In this document: piece after piece, positions 34,046 through 42,534 of the stretch
Layout: every line of letters starts with the position of its first letter
Numbering within the stretch: position 1 is the first letter of the stretch
Source of the DNA: Neobacillus terrae
GTDB lineage: Bacteria > Bacillota > Bacilli > Bacillales > Cytobacillaceae
Assembly: GCF_011393025.1 (NCBI RefSeq)
Contig: NZ_JAAOEO010000007.1
Location: 62,001 to 126,000 of the forward strand
Direction: 5' to 3'
Length of the DNA: 64,000 nt
Position numbers and translations under genes: made by a program
The notes under the pieces: model-generated
Databases searched by the model: none
What the model was told of the DNA's origin: nothing
What the model saw: only the letters and a program-made list of their open reading frames with translations

Positions 34046-34858
34046 TCACTCACTTCGTGTGTCGCCATACTCGTTTAGAGCAAGTGGAATCTTGGTGAAA
34101 AAGACCCAGCGATTATCTACAAAGTTCTCATATATTCTGTGGAAAATATTCCTCAATCTGTCTCCCATAACTTCTTTATTTTCTCGAAATTGTCGGTGTC
34201 GATGACCGTTGCTTCCCGAAGGATGGGGAAATCCCTTTACAATCGGGTTATTTTTATAAAAGTAATCGAGAGCTTTGCTTACATTCACCCCTAAGGGAAT
34301 AATAAGAGGATTTTCAAGCCGGGAGATATCCTTCATAAAAGAATTTCTTACATAATCCTGCAGCATGCCGGTTTTTAAAATATTGGGCCGTGAGCCGTTA
34401 AAGTTCTGGTGATTAAAAAATACAGCATGTGGCAGGATGGAGGTATTGTAAACAATGTGACTGGCTGTAGTAAAAAGTTCTCCTGAAGATGTTATCCCAA
34501 GATGTCTCGGCAGCTCCAATTCATCCAGCATGGCAATGAGATTTTTTCGCATGGATCCCTCAAAGCTGGCACTTTTCTTCCCCTCATGAAGGAGCTCTTC
34601 ATCACTTAAGTGTTGATTTTCTTTCACTGCTGTATAGGCTTTTTTCATTTGGTGAAGCCCAGGTGTAATGCCGGCTATTACCACTTTGGCTTTCTCATTT
34701 ATGTAATCAAATGGGGTGTAATAAACTTCTAGTTTTTTCGCTTCATCCTTTTGTAACAAGAAATTTGAATTCAAAAGGTCATTATCGGATAATGGCAATT
34801 GTAGGGATAGTATTTTTTCTTTAAATAAATGAAACTTTGCTTCAGTTACAATTCCCAT
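34046..34858 (-). CDS. Uracil-DNA glycosylase-like superfamily protein
   Basis: 270 residues. AKVVIAGITPGLHQ near residue 60 has the GxTPG form of UDG motif 1, and GFPHPSGSNGHRHRQFREN near 215 has the HPS motif 2 region, so the UDG-like fold is likely. The usual catalytic Asp/Asn of characterised UDG families cannot be assigned with certainty. ATG 34858 has GGAGG about ten bases upstream. It diverges from the metallo-hydrolase gene with only 36 bases between the start codons. Confidence 0.68.
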   Translation of the reverse strand: MGIVTEAKFHLFKEKILSLQLPLSDNDLLNSNFLLQKDEAKKLEVYYTPFDYINEKAKVVIAGITPGLHQMKKAYTAVKENQHLSDEELLHEGKKSASFEGSMRKNLIAMLDELELPRHLGITSSGELFTTASHIVYNTSILPHAVFFNHQNFNGSRPNILKTGMLQDYVRNSFMKDISRLENPLIIPLGVNVSKALDYFYKNNPIVKGFPHPSGSNGHRHRQFRENKEVMGDRLRNIFHRIYENFVDNRWVFFTKIPLALNEYGDTRSE

Positions 34859-34894
34859 TCATTTTTCCTCCAATTTTTAGACATAGGTGAGCTT

Positions 34895-35815
34895 ATGAAA
34901 ATGAGATATTCTAATTTAAACAATGTTGATAATAAAAAGTCATTTAAAGATATGCGGAAATGGATGAAGGAAAGAAAAAGTAAGGTAAAAGACCTTACAG
35001 TCAATATTCCCCAAGCCGCCAATAAAATAATAACAGAAGTTAGGGATAACCGGACGAAAACGTCCTATACCTGGATTGGCCATTCCACTTTTTTGATTCA
35101 ATTAAACGGGCTGAATATTTTAACGGACCCGGTATGGGCAAAGAGGATGGGCTTTAAAAAAAGATTATCAGAGCCAGGGGTGGCGTTATCTGAGCTGCCT
35201 AAGATTGATATCGTGGTCATTTCCCATGGCCATTACGACCATTTAGATTTCCCTACTCTGAAAAAATTAAAGGGTAACCCTCAGTATTTTGTTCCTATCG
35301 GGTTAGGTTCACTTTTTAGAAAAAAGGGTTATCGCCGTTTGAAGGAAATGAACTGGTGGGATCAGACAGAATTTGAAGGGATCCAGCTTCATTTTGTTCC
35401 GGCTCAGCACTGGACTAGAAGGACTCTCACCGATATTAATACCTCCCATTGGGGCGGCTGGGTCTTTCAAACACCTGAGGAAACCTTTTACTTCGTTGGG
35501 GATACTGGTTATTTTCCAGCTTTTAAGGAAATAGGGAATCGCTTTTCAATTGATACCGTGTTTATGCCAATTGGTGCGTATGAGCCGGAGTGGTTTATGA
35601 GGGTTTCGCATATTTCACCGGAGGATAGTGTCACTGCCTTCAAAGAGCTGAATGCGAAGGTATTTGTGCCGATGCATTACGGTGCCTACCGATTGGCAGA
35701 CGACACAGGTCCAGAGGCATTGGAGCGATTAAATCAGGCCTGGGGAAAAGAACAGCTGCCAAAGGAAAAATTAAAGGTATTAAATATTGGGGAAACCGTA
35801 ATGGGGGGACAATAA
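34895..35815 (+). CDS. Metallo-beta-lactamase-fold hydrolase (UlaG/NAPE-PLD type)
   Basis: A 306-residue soluble protein. It starts at ATG 34895, five bases after AGGTGA; a longer frame from 34829 would overlap the divergent gene. YTWIGHSTFLIQLNGLNILT near residue 60, the metal motif SHGHYDHLD near 110, FVPAQHWTRRT and YFVGDTGYFPA with the bridging Asp, and VPMHYGAYRL with a late His are all present. This is the pattern of NAPE-PLD/UlaG-like hydrolases. Many hydrolyse phosphodiesters or lactones, but the substrate is unknown here. Confidence 0.88.
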   Translation: MKMRYSNLNNVDNKKSFKDMRKWMKERKSKVKDLTVNIPQAANKIITEVRDNRTKTSYTWIGHSTFLIQLNGLNILTDPVWAKRMGFKKRLSEPGVALSELPKIDIVVISHGHYDHLDFPTLKKLKGNPQYFVPIGLGSLFRKKGYRRLKEMNWWDQTEFEGIQLHFVPAQHWTRRTLTDINTSHWGGWVFQTPEETFYFVGDTGYFPAFKEIGNRFSIDTVFMPIGAYEPEWFMRVSHISPEDSVTAFKELNAKVFVPMHYGAYRLADDTGPEALERLNQAWGKEQLPKEKLKVLNIGETVMGGQ

Positions 35816-35867
35816 ATGTCCCCTTTTTATGTTCTATTCTTTATTTCTAGTCCTCTCTTGTCATGAG

Positions 35868-37350
35868 GCAACCGTGAAATATGTGAATACACCAATCGGT
35901 AAAACGACTGATGATATCCACAGCTACTTTTCATTAGTTCAGGATGATCCTTCCATTCAAGTCGTTACGAATGCGCAAAAATGGTATGTGGAAAAATACA
36001 TTGCCCAAAGTAAACCAGAGTATAAAGATCTTCCAATCCTTTCTGCAGGAGCACCATTCAAAGCAGGCGGCAACGGTCCGGCAGAATACACCGAAATTAA
36101 AAAAGGCGATTTAACGATCCGAAGCGCGTCAGACTTATATCTTTATGACAACACCTTAAAAGCCATAAAGGTGAAAGGTTATGTCATGAAAGAATGGATT
36201 GAGATGTCTGCAAGGAAATTTAATCAGATTGATCCGGCAAAAACGGAAGAGCAGCCACTATTGAACTATTCATTCCCTGGTTATAACTTTGATGTTATCG
36301 ATGGAGTACACTATCAGATCCATGTAACAAAACCGGTAAAATACGATACAGCTGGAAAATTGATAAATCCGGAATCAAGTCGTGTAATGAATCTTACTTA
36401 CAACGGTAAGCCAGTGGATCCAAATCAGGAATTTATCGTTGTGACAAATAACTACCTTGTCGGCGGCGGTGGAAACTTCCCAGGTGTTAAAGGAAGTGAG
36501 CTTGTCGTTGACTCAGCTGATGAAAACCGTCAAATTTTAATGGATTATATCTCTGAAATGAAAGAGATTACGCCTACTGCAGACAACAATTGGTCTATTG
36601 CTTCAATTGAAGGCGATGAAAATGTGACGTTTAGTACATCTCCTAATGCAGAAGCCTATATTAAACAAGAAAGCAATATCACTTATACCAATAAAACAGA
36701 TGACAAGGGTTTTGGAATCTTCAATTTAAATCTAAGTCCGATAAAAGTACAGTTGCTTGGCTTAAACGATTTACATGGCCAGCTTGATTCAAGCACAAAA
36801 GTGGGAACAGAACTGGCAGGGAATATGAAGTATACAGCAGCTGCTATGAAGCTTCGTAAAGCAACAAACCCTAACACACTCTTAGTTCATGCTGGTGATA
36901 TTATCGGCGGCAGCCCGCTAATTTAGCTCTTTTCCAGGATAAACCGACTGTAGAAGTGATGAATGAAATGCATTTTGATGTTGGTACACTCGGTAACCAG
37001 TTCTAAATAACCAAATTACTCCATTTACTGCGGCAGATGGGACCCAAACATATAGATTAGATTTTATGCAGCCGGTTTTACATACACATGGGACGGTAAA
37101 ACCGGTAAAGTTGTAGACATTTTTATGCCAGATGGTTCAAGGATTAATAAGAATAAAGAATATACAGTCCTAGTGAATAACTATATGTATGGCAATGCCA
37201 AATACGGTATCAAAGATCTTGATACAGATTTTGAGGTTGGACCGGAAGATCTGCAGGCTACTGTAAACTATGTAAAATCACTACCAAAACCATTTGATTA
37301 AAAAGCTGAAGGCCGCATTTAACAATTAGTGCCATTAGCAGCTGCTCAGT
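35868..37350 (+). pseudogene. YfkN-type 5'-nucleotidase/cyclic phosphodiesterase remnant
   Basis: The open part (to 36926) covers the C-terminal half of a first 5'-nucleotidase unit (VQDDPSIQVVTNAQKWYVEK, LPILSAGAPFKAGGNG, VVTNNYLVGGGGNFPG) and the start of a second unit with its metal motif LGLNDLHGQLDSS and VHAGDIIGGSPL. It then frameshifts, keeps a GTLGN patch and jumps to the second unit's C-terminus (near 37020-37301, ending SLPKPFD). The N-terminus with signal peptide is missing. Tandem nucleotidase units of this kind are known from the wall-anchored YfkN of B. subtilis. The copy is dead. Confidence 0.83.
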
Positions 37351-37363
37351 AAAACAAAATATG

Positions 37364-37406
37364 AAAAAAGAGAAAGCAAAACTATAATCTTTGCTTTCTC
37401 TTTTTT
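37364..37406. terminator. Bidirectional terminator
   Basis: AAAAAAGAGAAAGCAAA pairs with TTTGCTTTCTCTTTTTT across ACTATAATC. It follows the nucleotidase pseudogene. Confidence 0.88.
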
Positions 37407-37517
37407 GGAAAAACCGGTAATAATGGAAAAAATTGAATTTAGCCCCATTCCCGTTATAATGGTAAGTGAACAGATGAAATAAGTTATAGTTTATTTTTGA
37501 AAAAACAGGAGGATATC

Positions 37518-37913
37518 ATGGGAAGATTAGTTCATTTTGAAATTCATGTAAGTGACATGGAGCGGGCAAAGAAGTTTTATGGTGAGGGATTCGGATGGAC
37601 ATTTCAAGATTGGAGCGAATATGCCGGAATGCCATACTTTGGGGCAGTAACTGGCAAGGAGGATGAACCTGGCATCAATGGTGCGTTGATGCAGAGGCAA
37701 AGTGCTCCGCCGGAAACAAACCAGGCTTTAAATGGATATGCATGTACAATGGGTGTGGAAAACTATGATTCAACGGAAATTAAAATTCTTGAGAATGGCG
37801 GAAAGGTTGCCATGCCAAAATACGCCCTGCCTGGAATGGCCTGGCAAGGATATTATATTGATACCGAAGGCAATATATTCGGGATTCATCAACCCGATGC
37901 GAATGCAAAATAG
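37518..37913 (+). CDS. VOC-family (glyoxalase/dioxygenase-fold) protein
   Basis: 131 residues from ATG 37518 with CAGGAGG upstream; a TTG-started longer frame is not needed. It has the VOC opening VHFEIHVSDMERAKKFYGE, then GFGWTFQDW, and a closing GYYIDTEGNIFGIHQPD. His/Glu metal ligands typical of glyoxalase I are only partly evident, so a binding or unknown enzymatic role remains possible. It is followed after 17 bases by a MmcQ/YjbR gene, probably in one transcript. Confidence 0.87.
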   Translation: MGRLVHFEIHVSDMERAKKFYGEGFGWTFQDWSEYAGMPYFGAVTGKEDEPGINGALMQRQSAPPETNQALNGYACTMGVENYDSTEIKILENGGKVAMPKYALPGMAWQGYYIDTEGNIFGIHQPDANAK

Positions 37914-37930
37914 TAAAGGTGAATAAAAGG

Positions 37931-38302
37931 ATGAAATCACAAGACACGGCAGGCATGATTGAAAAAGTACGCAATATCTGTCTTGCACTGCCTGAAGCAG
38001 CTGAAATTATCGATGGTTTTGGTCACAATACTTTTAAAATCAATGGAAAATCATTCGTTATCTCAGGTGAAAGCGAGAAAGGATTCAGCTTGTCGTTCAA
38101 GTCAGATCGGGAGACGCAAGAATTATTGCTGCAAAAAGAGCATTTTTCCAAAACCCCGTATATTGGACGTCATGGCTGGGTATCGATTCAAAATCCAAAT
38201 GGGGAAGACTGGGTTGAATTGAAGGATCTCATTCAAGAAGCTTATTTGCGGGCAGCACCCAAGCGTTTGGTTAAGAAATGGATGGAGTTACATAAAAAAT
38301 GA
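37931..38302 (+). CDS. MmcQ/YjbR-family protein
   Basis: 123 residues, ATG 37931 with AAAGGTG nine bases upstream (the GTG at 37919 is inside that signal). The YjbR pattern is clear: VRNICLALPEAAEIIDGFGH, FKINGKSFVIS, SLSFKSDRETQELLLQ, and a closing LIQEAYLRAAPKRLVKKW. The fold is shared with DNA-binding domains, but the cellular role is not established. It is probably co-transcribed with the VOC gene. Confidence 0.88.
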   Translation: MKSQDTAGMIEKVRNICLALPEAAEIIDGFGHNTFKINGKSFVISGESEKGFSLSFKSDRETQELLLQKEHFSKTPYIGRHGWVSIQNPNGEDWVELKDLIQEAYLRAAPKRLVKKWMELHKK

Positions 38303-38334
38303 AGAAAGGCGGGTGATCTGCCTTTCTTTTTTTC
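38303..38334 (+). terminator. Terminator after the MmcQ/YjbR gene
   Basis: AGAAAGGC and GCCTTTCT pair around a 9-base loop and are followed by seven T. Confidence 0.9.
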
Positions 38335-38414
38335 GATATCCTTTTTTAATTCTAGTGAAAAAAGGATTTTCCTTTCGTTCGTCGAAATATCCATAAAAAA
38401 GGGGGAATTTTTTA

Positions 38415-40433
38415 ATGGTGACAATGAGAAGTAATGTAGTAGACGATTTTCATGGAACGGAGGTTGCAGATCCCTATCGCTGGCTGGAAGATCCAGATAG
38501 TAAAGAAACAATAGAGTGGGGAAAAGAGCAAGGAGAAAAGTGTGAGGCTTATTTCCACGACACCACAACCAGGGAAGAAGACAAGACAAGACTTACAGAA
38601 TTGTGGGATTTTCCTAAGCTTTTCGTACCGAAAAGGGTAAAGGGCAAGCTTTTTTACCAGAAAAACGATGGTTTGCAAAACCAGGCTATTCTATATAAAA
38701 ACGATGGAGAAAAGGAATCGATTTTAATCGATCCAAATAAATTAAGTGAAGATGGCACGGTTGCGATGACCAACTATTCCTTTAGCGGGGATGGCCGTTA
38801 TCTTGCCTATGCAACATCTAAGAACGGGAGTGACTGGCAGGAGCTTTTTGTAAGAGAGATTGAGAGTGGCAAAGATTTAGAGGATCACATTCAGTGGGTT
38901 AAATTCTCCTCTCTTTCATGGGCACCGGATCATTCTGGTTTTTACTACAGCCGCTTTCCGGAACCGGGAACAGTAAGTGAAGAGGAGTCAGGAAATTATA
39001 GTAAGATCTATTTTCATCAATTAGGTACCCCTCAATCAAAAGACACCCTCATATATGAGGACCCGGAAAACAAGGAACTGATGTTTACCTCATTTGTATC
39101 TCATGATGATCAATACATTTATCTTGAGGTGAACCACGGTACGGCTGCACAAAATCGTTTCTATTTGAAAAAAATAGGTTCGAATGATCAATTTAATCGT
39201 TTACTAGATAAGCAGGATGCTGAATACACTTATATTCATAATGAAGGTTCTGTTTTTTATTTTAAAACGGACTTGAATGCACCTCGTGGACGAATCATTG
39301 TCATCGATATTGAAAACCCTACACGTGATAATTGGAAGGAAATTGTGAGTGAGCAAGAAGACGTAATCTATGCGGTTAAGTTTATTAATGGGCAGTTTGT
39401 GGTCGCCTTTTTAAGTAACGCCTATAATCAGCTTCGCTTGTATAATGAAGACGGCAGTTATGATAAACAAATTGATATTCCATCAATCGGTTCACTAACC
39501 GATTGGTCCGGAAAACACGACCAAACTGAAATGTTTTTCGGCATAACTTCCTTCTTAAGTCCAACAGTTGTGTACCGATACGATTTTTCAAAAGCCGAGC
39601 TTGAAGTGTATGCCGAATCCGAACTGAAGGTGGATACATCTCAGTACGAAACGAAACAGGTTTTCTATTCCTCTAAGGATGGAACAAAAGTACCGATGTT
39701 TATAACGATGAAAAAGGATCTTCCGATAAATGGAGAGAATCCTGTCATTTTGTATGGATATGGCGGTTTTAATGTTAGCATGACACCCGGTTTTAATCCT
39801 GCTATTTTACGCTGGCTTGAAAAAGGCGGAATCTATGCGGTAGCCAACCTACGAGGCGGTTCCGAATATGGTGAGGAATGGCACAAGGCGGGAATGCTGG
39901 ATAAAAAACAAAATGTGTTTGATGACTTTATTTCCGCTGGAGAATATTTAATAGAAGAAAACTATACAAGCAAAAATAAGCTGTCCATTATGGGAGGCTC
40001 TAATGGCGGCCTTCTGGTTGCTGCTTGTATGGTCCAGCGTCCAGACCTTTTTGGAGCTGTTATTTGCCGTGTGCCGGTTATTGATATGCTTCGTTATCAT
40101 AAATTTACGATCGGACGGTTCTGGATTTCTGAATACGGAAGTGCCGAGAATCCTGAGCAGTTTCCGTTCCTTTATAAATACTCTCCATTGCATAACATTA
40201 AGGAAGGACAGAAATATCCACCAGTACTGATTGCTACAGCTGATAGCGACGATCGGGTTGTACCTGCTCATTCGAAAAAATTCGCAGCGACTTTATTGGA
40301 AAAAGCAGATCCAGAATCAACCATTGTTATGCGACTTGAAGCAAAAGCAGGTCATGGACTTGGAAAGCCTACATCCAAAGTGATTGATGAATGGGTAGAC
40401 TTTTACGCGTTCTTAGATAAAGAGTTAGCATAA
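38415..40433 (+). CDS. Prolyl oligopeptidase-family serine peptidase (S9A)
   Basis: A 672-residue cytoplasmic peptidase without signal peptide. The N-terminal part has DDFHGTEVADPYRWLEDPDS, then a seven-bladed propeller (about 70-400). The alpha/beta-hydrolase domain holds the triad: Ser in MGGSNGGLLV near residue 529, Asp in TADSDDRVVP near 609 and His in KAGHGLGKP near 646. GYGGFNVSMTP and ANLRGGSEYGEEWH are also typical. It cleaves short peptides after proline. It starts at ATG 38415 behind a GGGGGAA element and stands alone. Confidence 0.93.
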   Translation: MVTMRSNVVDDFHGTEVADPYRWLEDPDSKETIEWGKEQGEKCEAYFHDTTTREEDKTRLTELWDFPKLFVPKRVKGKLFYQKNDGLQNQAILYKNDGEKESILIDPNKLSEDGTVAMTNYSFSGDGRYLAYATSKNGSDWQELFVREIESGKDLEDHIQWVKFSSLSWAPDHSGFYYSRFPEPGTVSEEESGNYSKIYFHQLGTPQSKDTLIYEDPENKELMFTSFVSHDDQYIYLEVNHGTAAQNRFYLKKIGSNDQFNRLLDKQDAEYTYIHNEGSVFYFKTDLNAPRGRIIVIDIENPTRDNWKEIVSEQEDVIYAVKFINGQFVVAFLSNAYNQLRLYNEDGSYDKQIDIPSIGSLTDWSGKHDQTEMFFGITSFLSPTVVYRYDFSKAELEVYAESELKVDTSQYETKQVFYSSKDGTKVPMFITMKKDLPINGENPVILYGYGGFNVSMTPGFNPAILRWLEKGGIYAVANLRGGSEYGEEWHKAGMLDKKQNVFDDFISAGEYLIEENYTSKNKLSIMGGSNGGLLVAACMVQRPDLFGAVICRVPVIDMLRYHKFTIGRFWISEYGSAENPEQFPFLYKYSPLHNIKEGQKYPPVLIATADSDDRVVPAHSKKFAATLLEKADPESTIVMRLEAKAGHGLGKPTSKVIDEWVDFYAFLDKELA

Positions 40434-40442
40434 GGTAAATTA

Positions 40443-40483
40443 AATGCTGATTTACGACAAATACGTGAATCAGCATTTTTTTG
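40443..40483. terminator. Terminator after the S9 peptidase gene
   Basis: AATGCTGATTTACG pairs with CGTGAATCAGCATT, followed by a T-run. The stem shares TGATTTACG/CGTGAATCA with the terminator at 46853-46894. Confidence 0.88.
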
Positions 40484-40670
40484 TCGTGAAACAAATAAAA
40501 ATACTTCTAAAATGTTGTTTTACATTTTACAAAAAGGAGAATGACTTCTATAAAGTGAATAATTTTTACTAATAAAATATAGGTCTATTTGTTTATATAA
40601 ACAAATAGTTATTTTAATTTTCAGAAATAACTAGACAAATATTTTTGATGATAATATACTTAATTTATCA

Positions 40671-40692
40671 ATTTTGAATACGTATTCAAAAT
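40671..40692. promoter_or_regulatory. LacI-type operator upstream of the TTT operon
   Basis: A perfect 22-base palindrome centred on CG with the core TTGAATACGTATTCAA. The identical core TGAATACGTATTCA recurs at 44124-44139. Operators with a central CG are typical of LacI-family proteins, and a LacI gene lies at 45687. The surrounding 40484-40986 stretch has no gene that I accept (a 63-codon frame at 40694 lacks support). Confidence 0.75.
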
Positions 40693-40955
40693 TGTGAAAG
40701 TAACATTCTGCTATTATTATTGTGATGGTAATATTAGGAAAGGGAGGGTGGTTTTAACAATACTATTAGACAACAAAAAGCGACCTTGCATTTTAGTTTT
40801 ATTACTTTTTCTTCAGAAAACATTCCTTCAATTTCTCCAGTATGGATGTTCCCGTGAACTTCTGTCAGACTCCAACAAACTCTAGTATTATATTTTTCAT
40901 AACGTAGAATTTACTTAATAGTGGAATTATGCTTTGTCAAATCAAAACCATTTTG

Positions 40956-40972
40956 TTGAAAGCGCTTTATCA
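40956..40972. promoter_or_regulatory. Candidate CcpA cre site
   Basis: TTGAAAGCGCTTTATCA matches the catabolite-responsive element consensus (TGWAARCGYTWNCW) at all but one position. It lies just ahead of the tctC ribosome binding site, a position suited to a transcription roadblock. Confidence 0.55.
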
Positions 40973-40986
40973 TCGAAGGAGGATTT

Positions 40987-41991
40987 ATGATGAAGATAGG
41001 AAGAAGAGTATTATCATCCATTGCTTTATTAGCATTTGTAAGTTCAATCTCAGTCGGTTGTGCAAAAACAAATACGTCAGCGAAAGCTGAAATGGATTAT
41101 CCCAAAAAACCAATTGAAATGACTGTAGGGTTTGCGGCTGGAGGGATGGCGGATATTGTTACTCGTCTTTCAGTAGAAGCAGCAGGTAAACATTTGCCAA
41201 ACAAACAATCAATAGTCGTATCGAACAAATTAGGAGCAAGTGGATCTGTGCAATTAGCTGAAGTCTTTCAGCAAAAACCAGATGGATACAAGTTGGGTTC
41301 AGTGACAACTGGTAATCTTATTATTCAACCAAACTTTGGAAACACTCCTTATAAGTCAAATGACTTTGAGCCAGTAGCTTTGTTAAATACAGCCCCTAAC
41401 GTATTAGTGGTTAAAAGCGATGCCCCGTGGAAGACGTATAAAGAATGGTTAGAGTATGTAAAGAAAAACCCATCTAAATTCACGTATGGCACGGCTGGTA
41501 CGGGTGATACAAAGCATGTTGCTATGGAGACATTAAATGTTACAAAAAACATTAAAACAAAACATGTCGGATTTGAAGGTTCAGCACAGTCTATCACTGC
41601 TCTAATGGGAGGACATATTATGGGAGCTGTTGTAGGGCTCCAGGAAGCAATGCCACTTACACAGTCAGGAAAAATTCGTGTTCTCGCAAACTTGGGTTCT
41701 TCAAAAGCTGATGCTTACAAAGATGCACCTTTCTTGAAAGAAACCGAACAAGGTTTTCCTGGGTTCGATACATTCACTGGAATCCTTGCTCCGAAAAATA
41801 CACCAAAAGAAGTTATTAAAATTTTAGATGAAGCTTTTAAAAAGGGACTGAAAGATCCGAAATTAATTGAGGAGCTTAAGAAAATCGGAACCGAACCTAC
41901 CTATGCTGGGCCTGAAGAGTTTAAAAAGATCATTAAAACATCTGCAAAAACCAGTGAGGAAATAATGAAGAAAGCAGGTTTAACTAAATAG
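40987..41991 (+). CDS. tctC: Tripartite tricarboxylate transporter substrate-binding lipoprotein
   Basis: 334 residues. The signal peptide ends in a lipobox SVGC (Cys25). The mature part shows the TctC/Bug pattern: YPKKPIEMTVGFAAGGMADI, ANLGSSKADAYKDAP and GILAPKNTPKEVIKILDEAF. It captures an unknown carboxylate outside the cell for the TctBA membrane complex encoded next. Two tandem ATG codons (40987, 40990) follow GAAGGAGG, and the second has better spacing. Confidence 0.92.
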   Translation: MMKIGRRVLSSIALLAFVSSISVGCAKTNTSAKAEMDYPKKPIEMTVGFAAGGMADIVTRLSVEAAGKHLPNKQSIVVSNKLGASGSVQLAEVFQQKPDGYKLGSVTTGNLIIQPNFGNTPYKSNDFEPVALLNTAPNVLVVKSDAPWKTYKEWLEYVKKNPSKFTYGTAGTGDTKHVAMETLNVTKNIKTKHVGFEGSAQSITALMGGHIMGAVVGLQEAMPLTQSGKIRVLANLGSSKADAYKDAPFLKETEQGFPGFDTFTGILAPKNTPKEVIKILDEAFKKGLKDPKLIEELKKIGTEPTYAGPEEFKKIIKTSAKTSEEIMKKAGLTK

Positions 41992-42061
41992 TAACAAATA
42001 GTTTAGAGTTTAAAGAATTATACTGCTCTTTAGATATCTAAGGTTAGAAAAGGTGGCAGAT

Positions 42062-42517
42062 ATGAGAAATCTAAATGCACAAACTTGGGCCGGTGTTATC
42101 ATTTTGCTTTTTGGAGTATTAATTTTAATTCAATCCTTTTTTTATAGTTATTCCAGCAATTTGGGACCTGGTCCCGGAATGTTTCCTCTATGGTTAAGCG
42201 GAATTTTGATTCTCCTTTCTATCATGCATATTGTTAAATCCATCAAAAAAGAGGGCGGGAAGCTTCCTCGACTTTTGCCCAAAGGGAATGACCTGAGGAA
42301 ACTCTTAAAAATACTTTCAGCATTAGTAGGATTTACTCTGCTTATTCCATTTGTAGGCTTTACTATAGCTGGGTTCATATTTTTGTTTATCCTTCTTTCA
42401 GGAGAATATAAATGGTATTCAAATGCAATGATTTCAATAGGAGTAACGGCATTAATGTTTTGGGTATTTAATGGACTTTTGAGCGTTCCTTTACCAGTCA
42501 ACTATTTTGGATTTTAA
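42062..42517 (+). CDS. tctB: Tripartite tricarboxylate transporter small membrane subunit
   Basis: About 151 residues from ATG 42062, with AAAGGTGG upstream (a GTG at 42053 is part of that signal). It has four predicted membrane helices; the family feature is the NLGPGPGMFPLWLSGIL loop after helix 1. It pairs with TctA. Confidence 0.88.
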   Translation: MRNLNAQTWAGVIILLFGVLILIQSFFYSYSSNLGPGPGMFPLWLSGILILLSIMHIVKSIKKEGGKLPRLLPKGNDLRKLLKILSALVGFTLLIPFVGFTIAGFIFLFILLSGEYKWYSNAMISIGVTALMFWVFNGLLSVPLPVNYFGF

Positions 42518-42534
42518 CAAAAAGGAGGGAGAAA

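Noticed and set aside
40694-40885. 63-codon open frame upstream of tctC
   Set aside because: No ribosome binding site, low-complexity hydrophobic content and overlap with the probable regulatory region between operator and cre site.
40956-40972. Third LacI operator of the TTT locus
   Set aside because: The core GAAAGCGCTTT differs from TGAATACGTATTCA and fits the CcpA cre consensus better.
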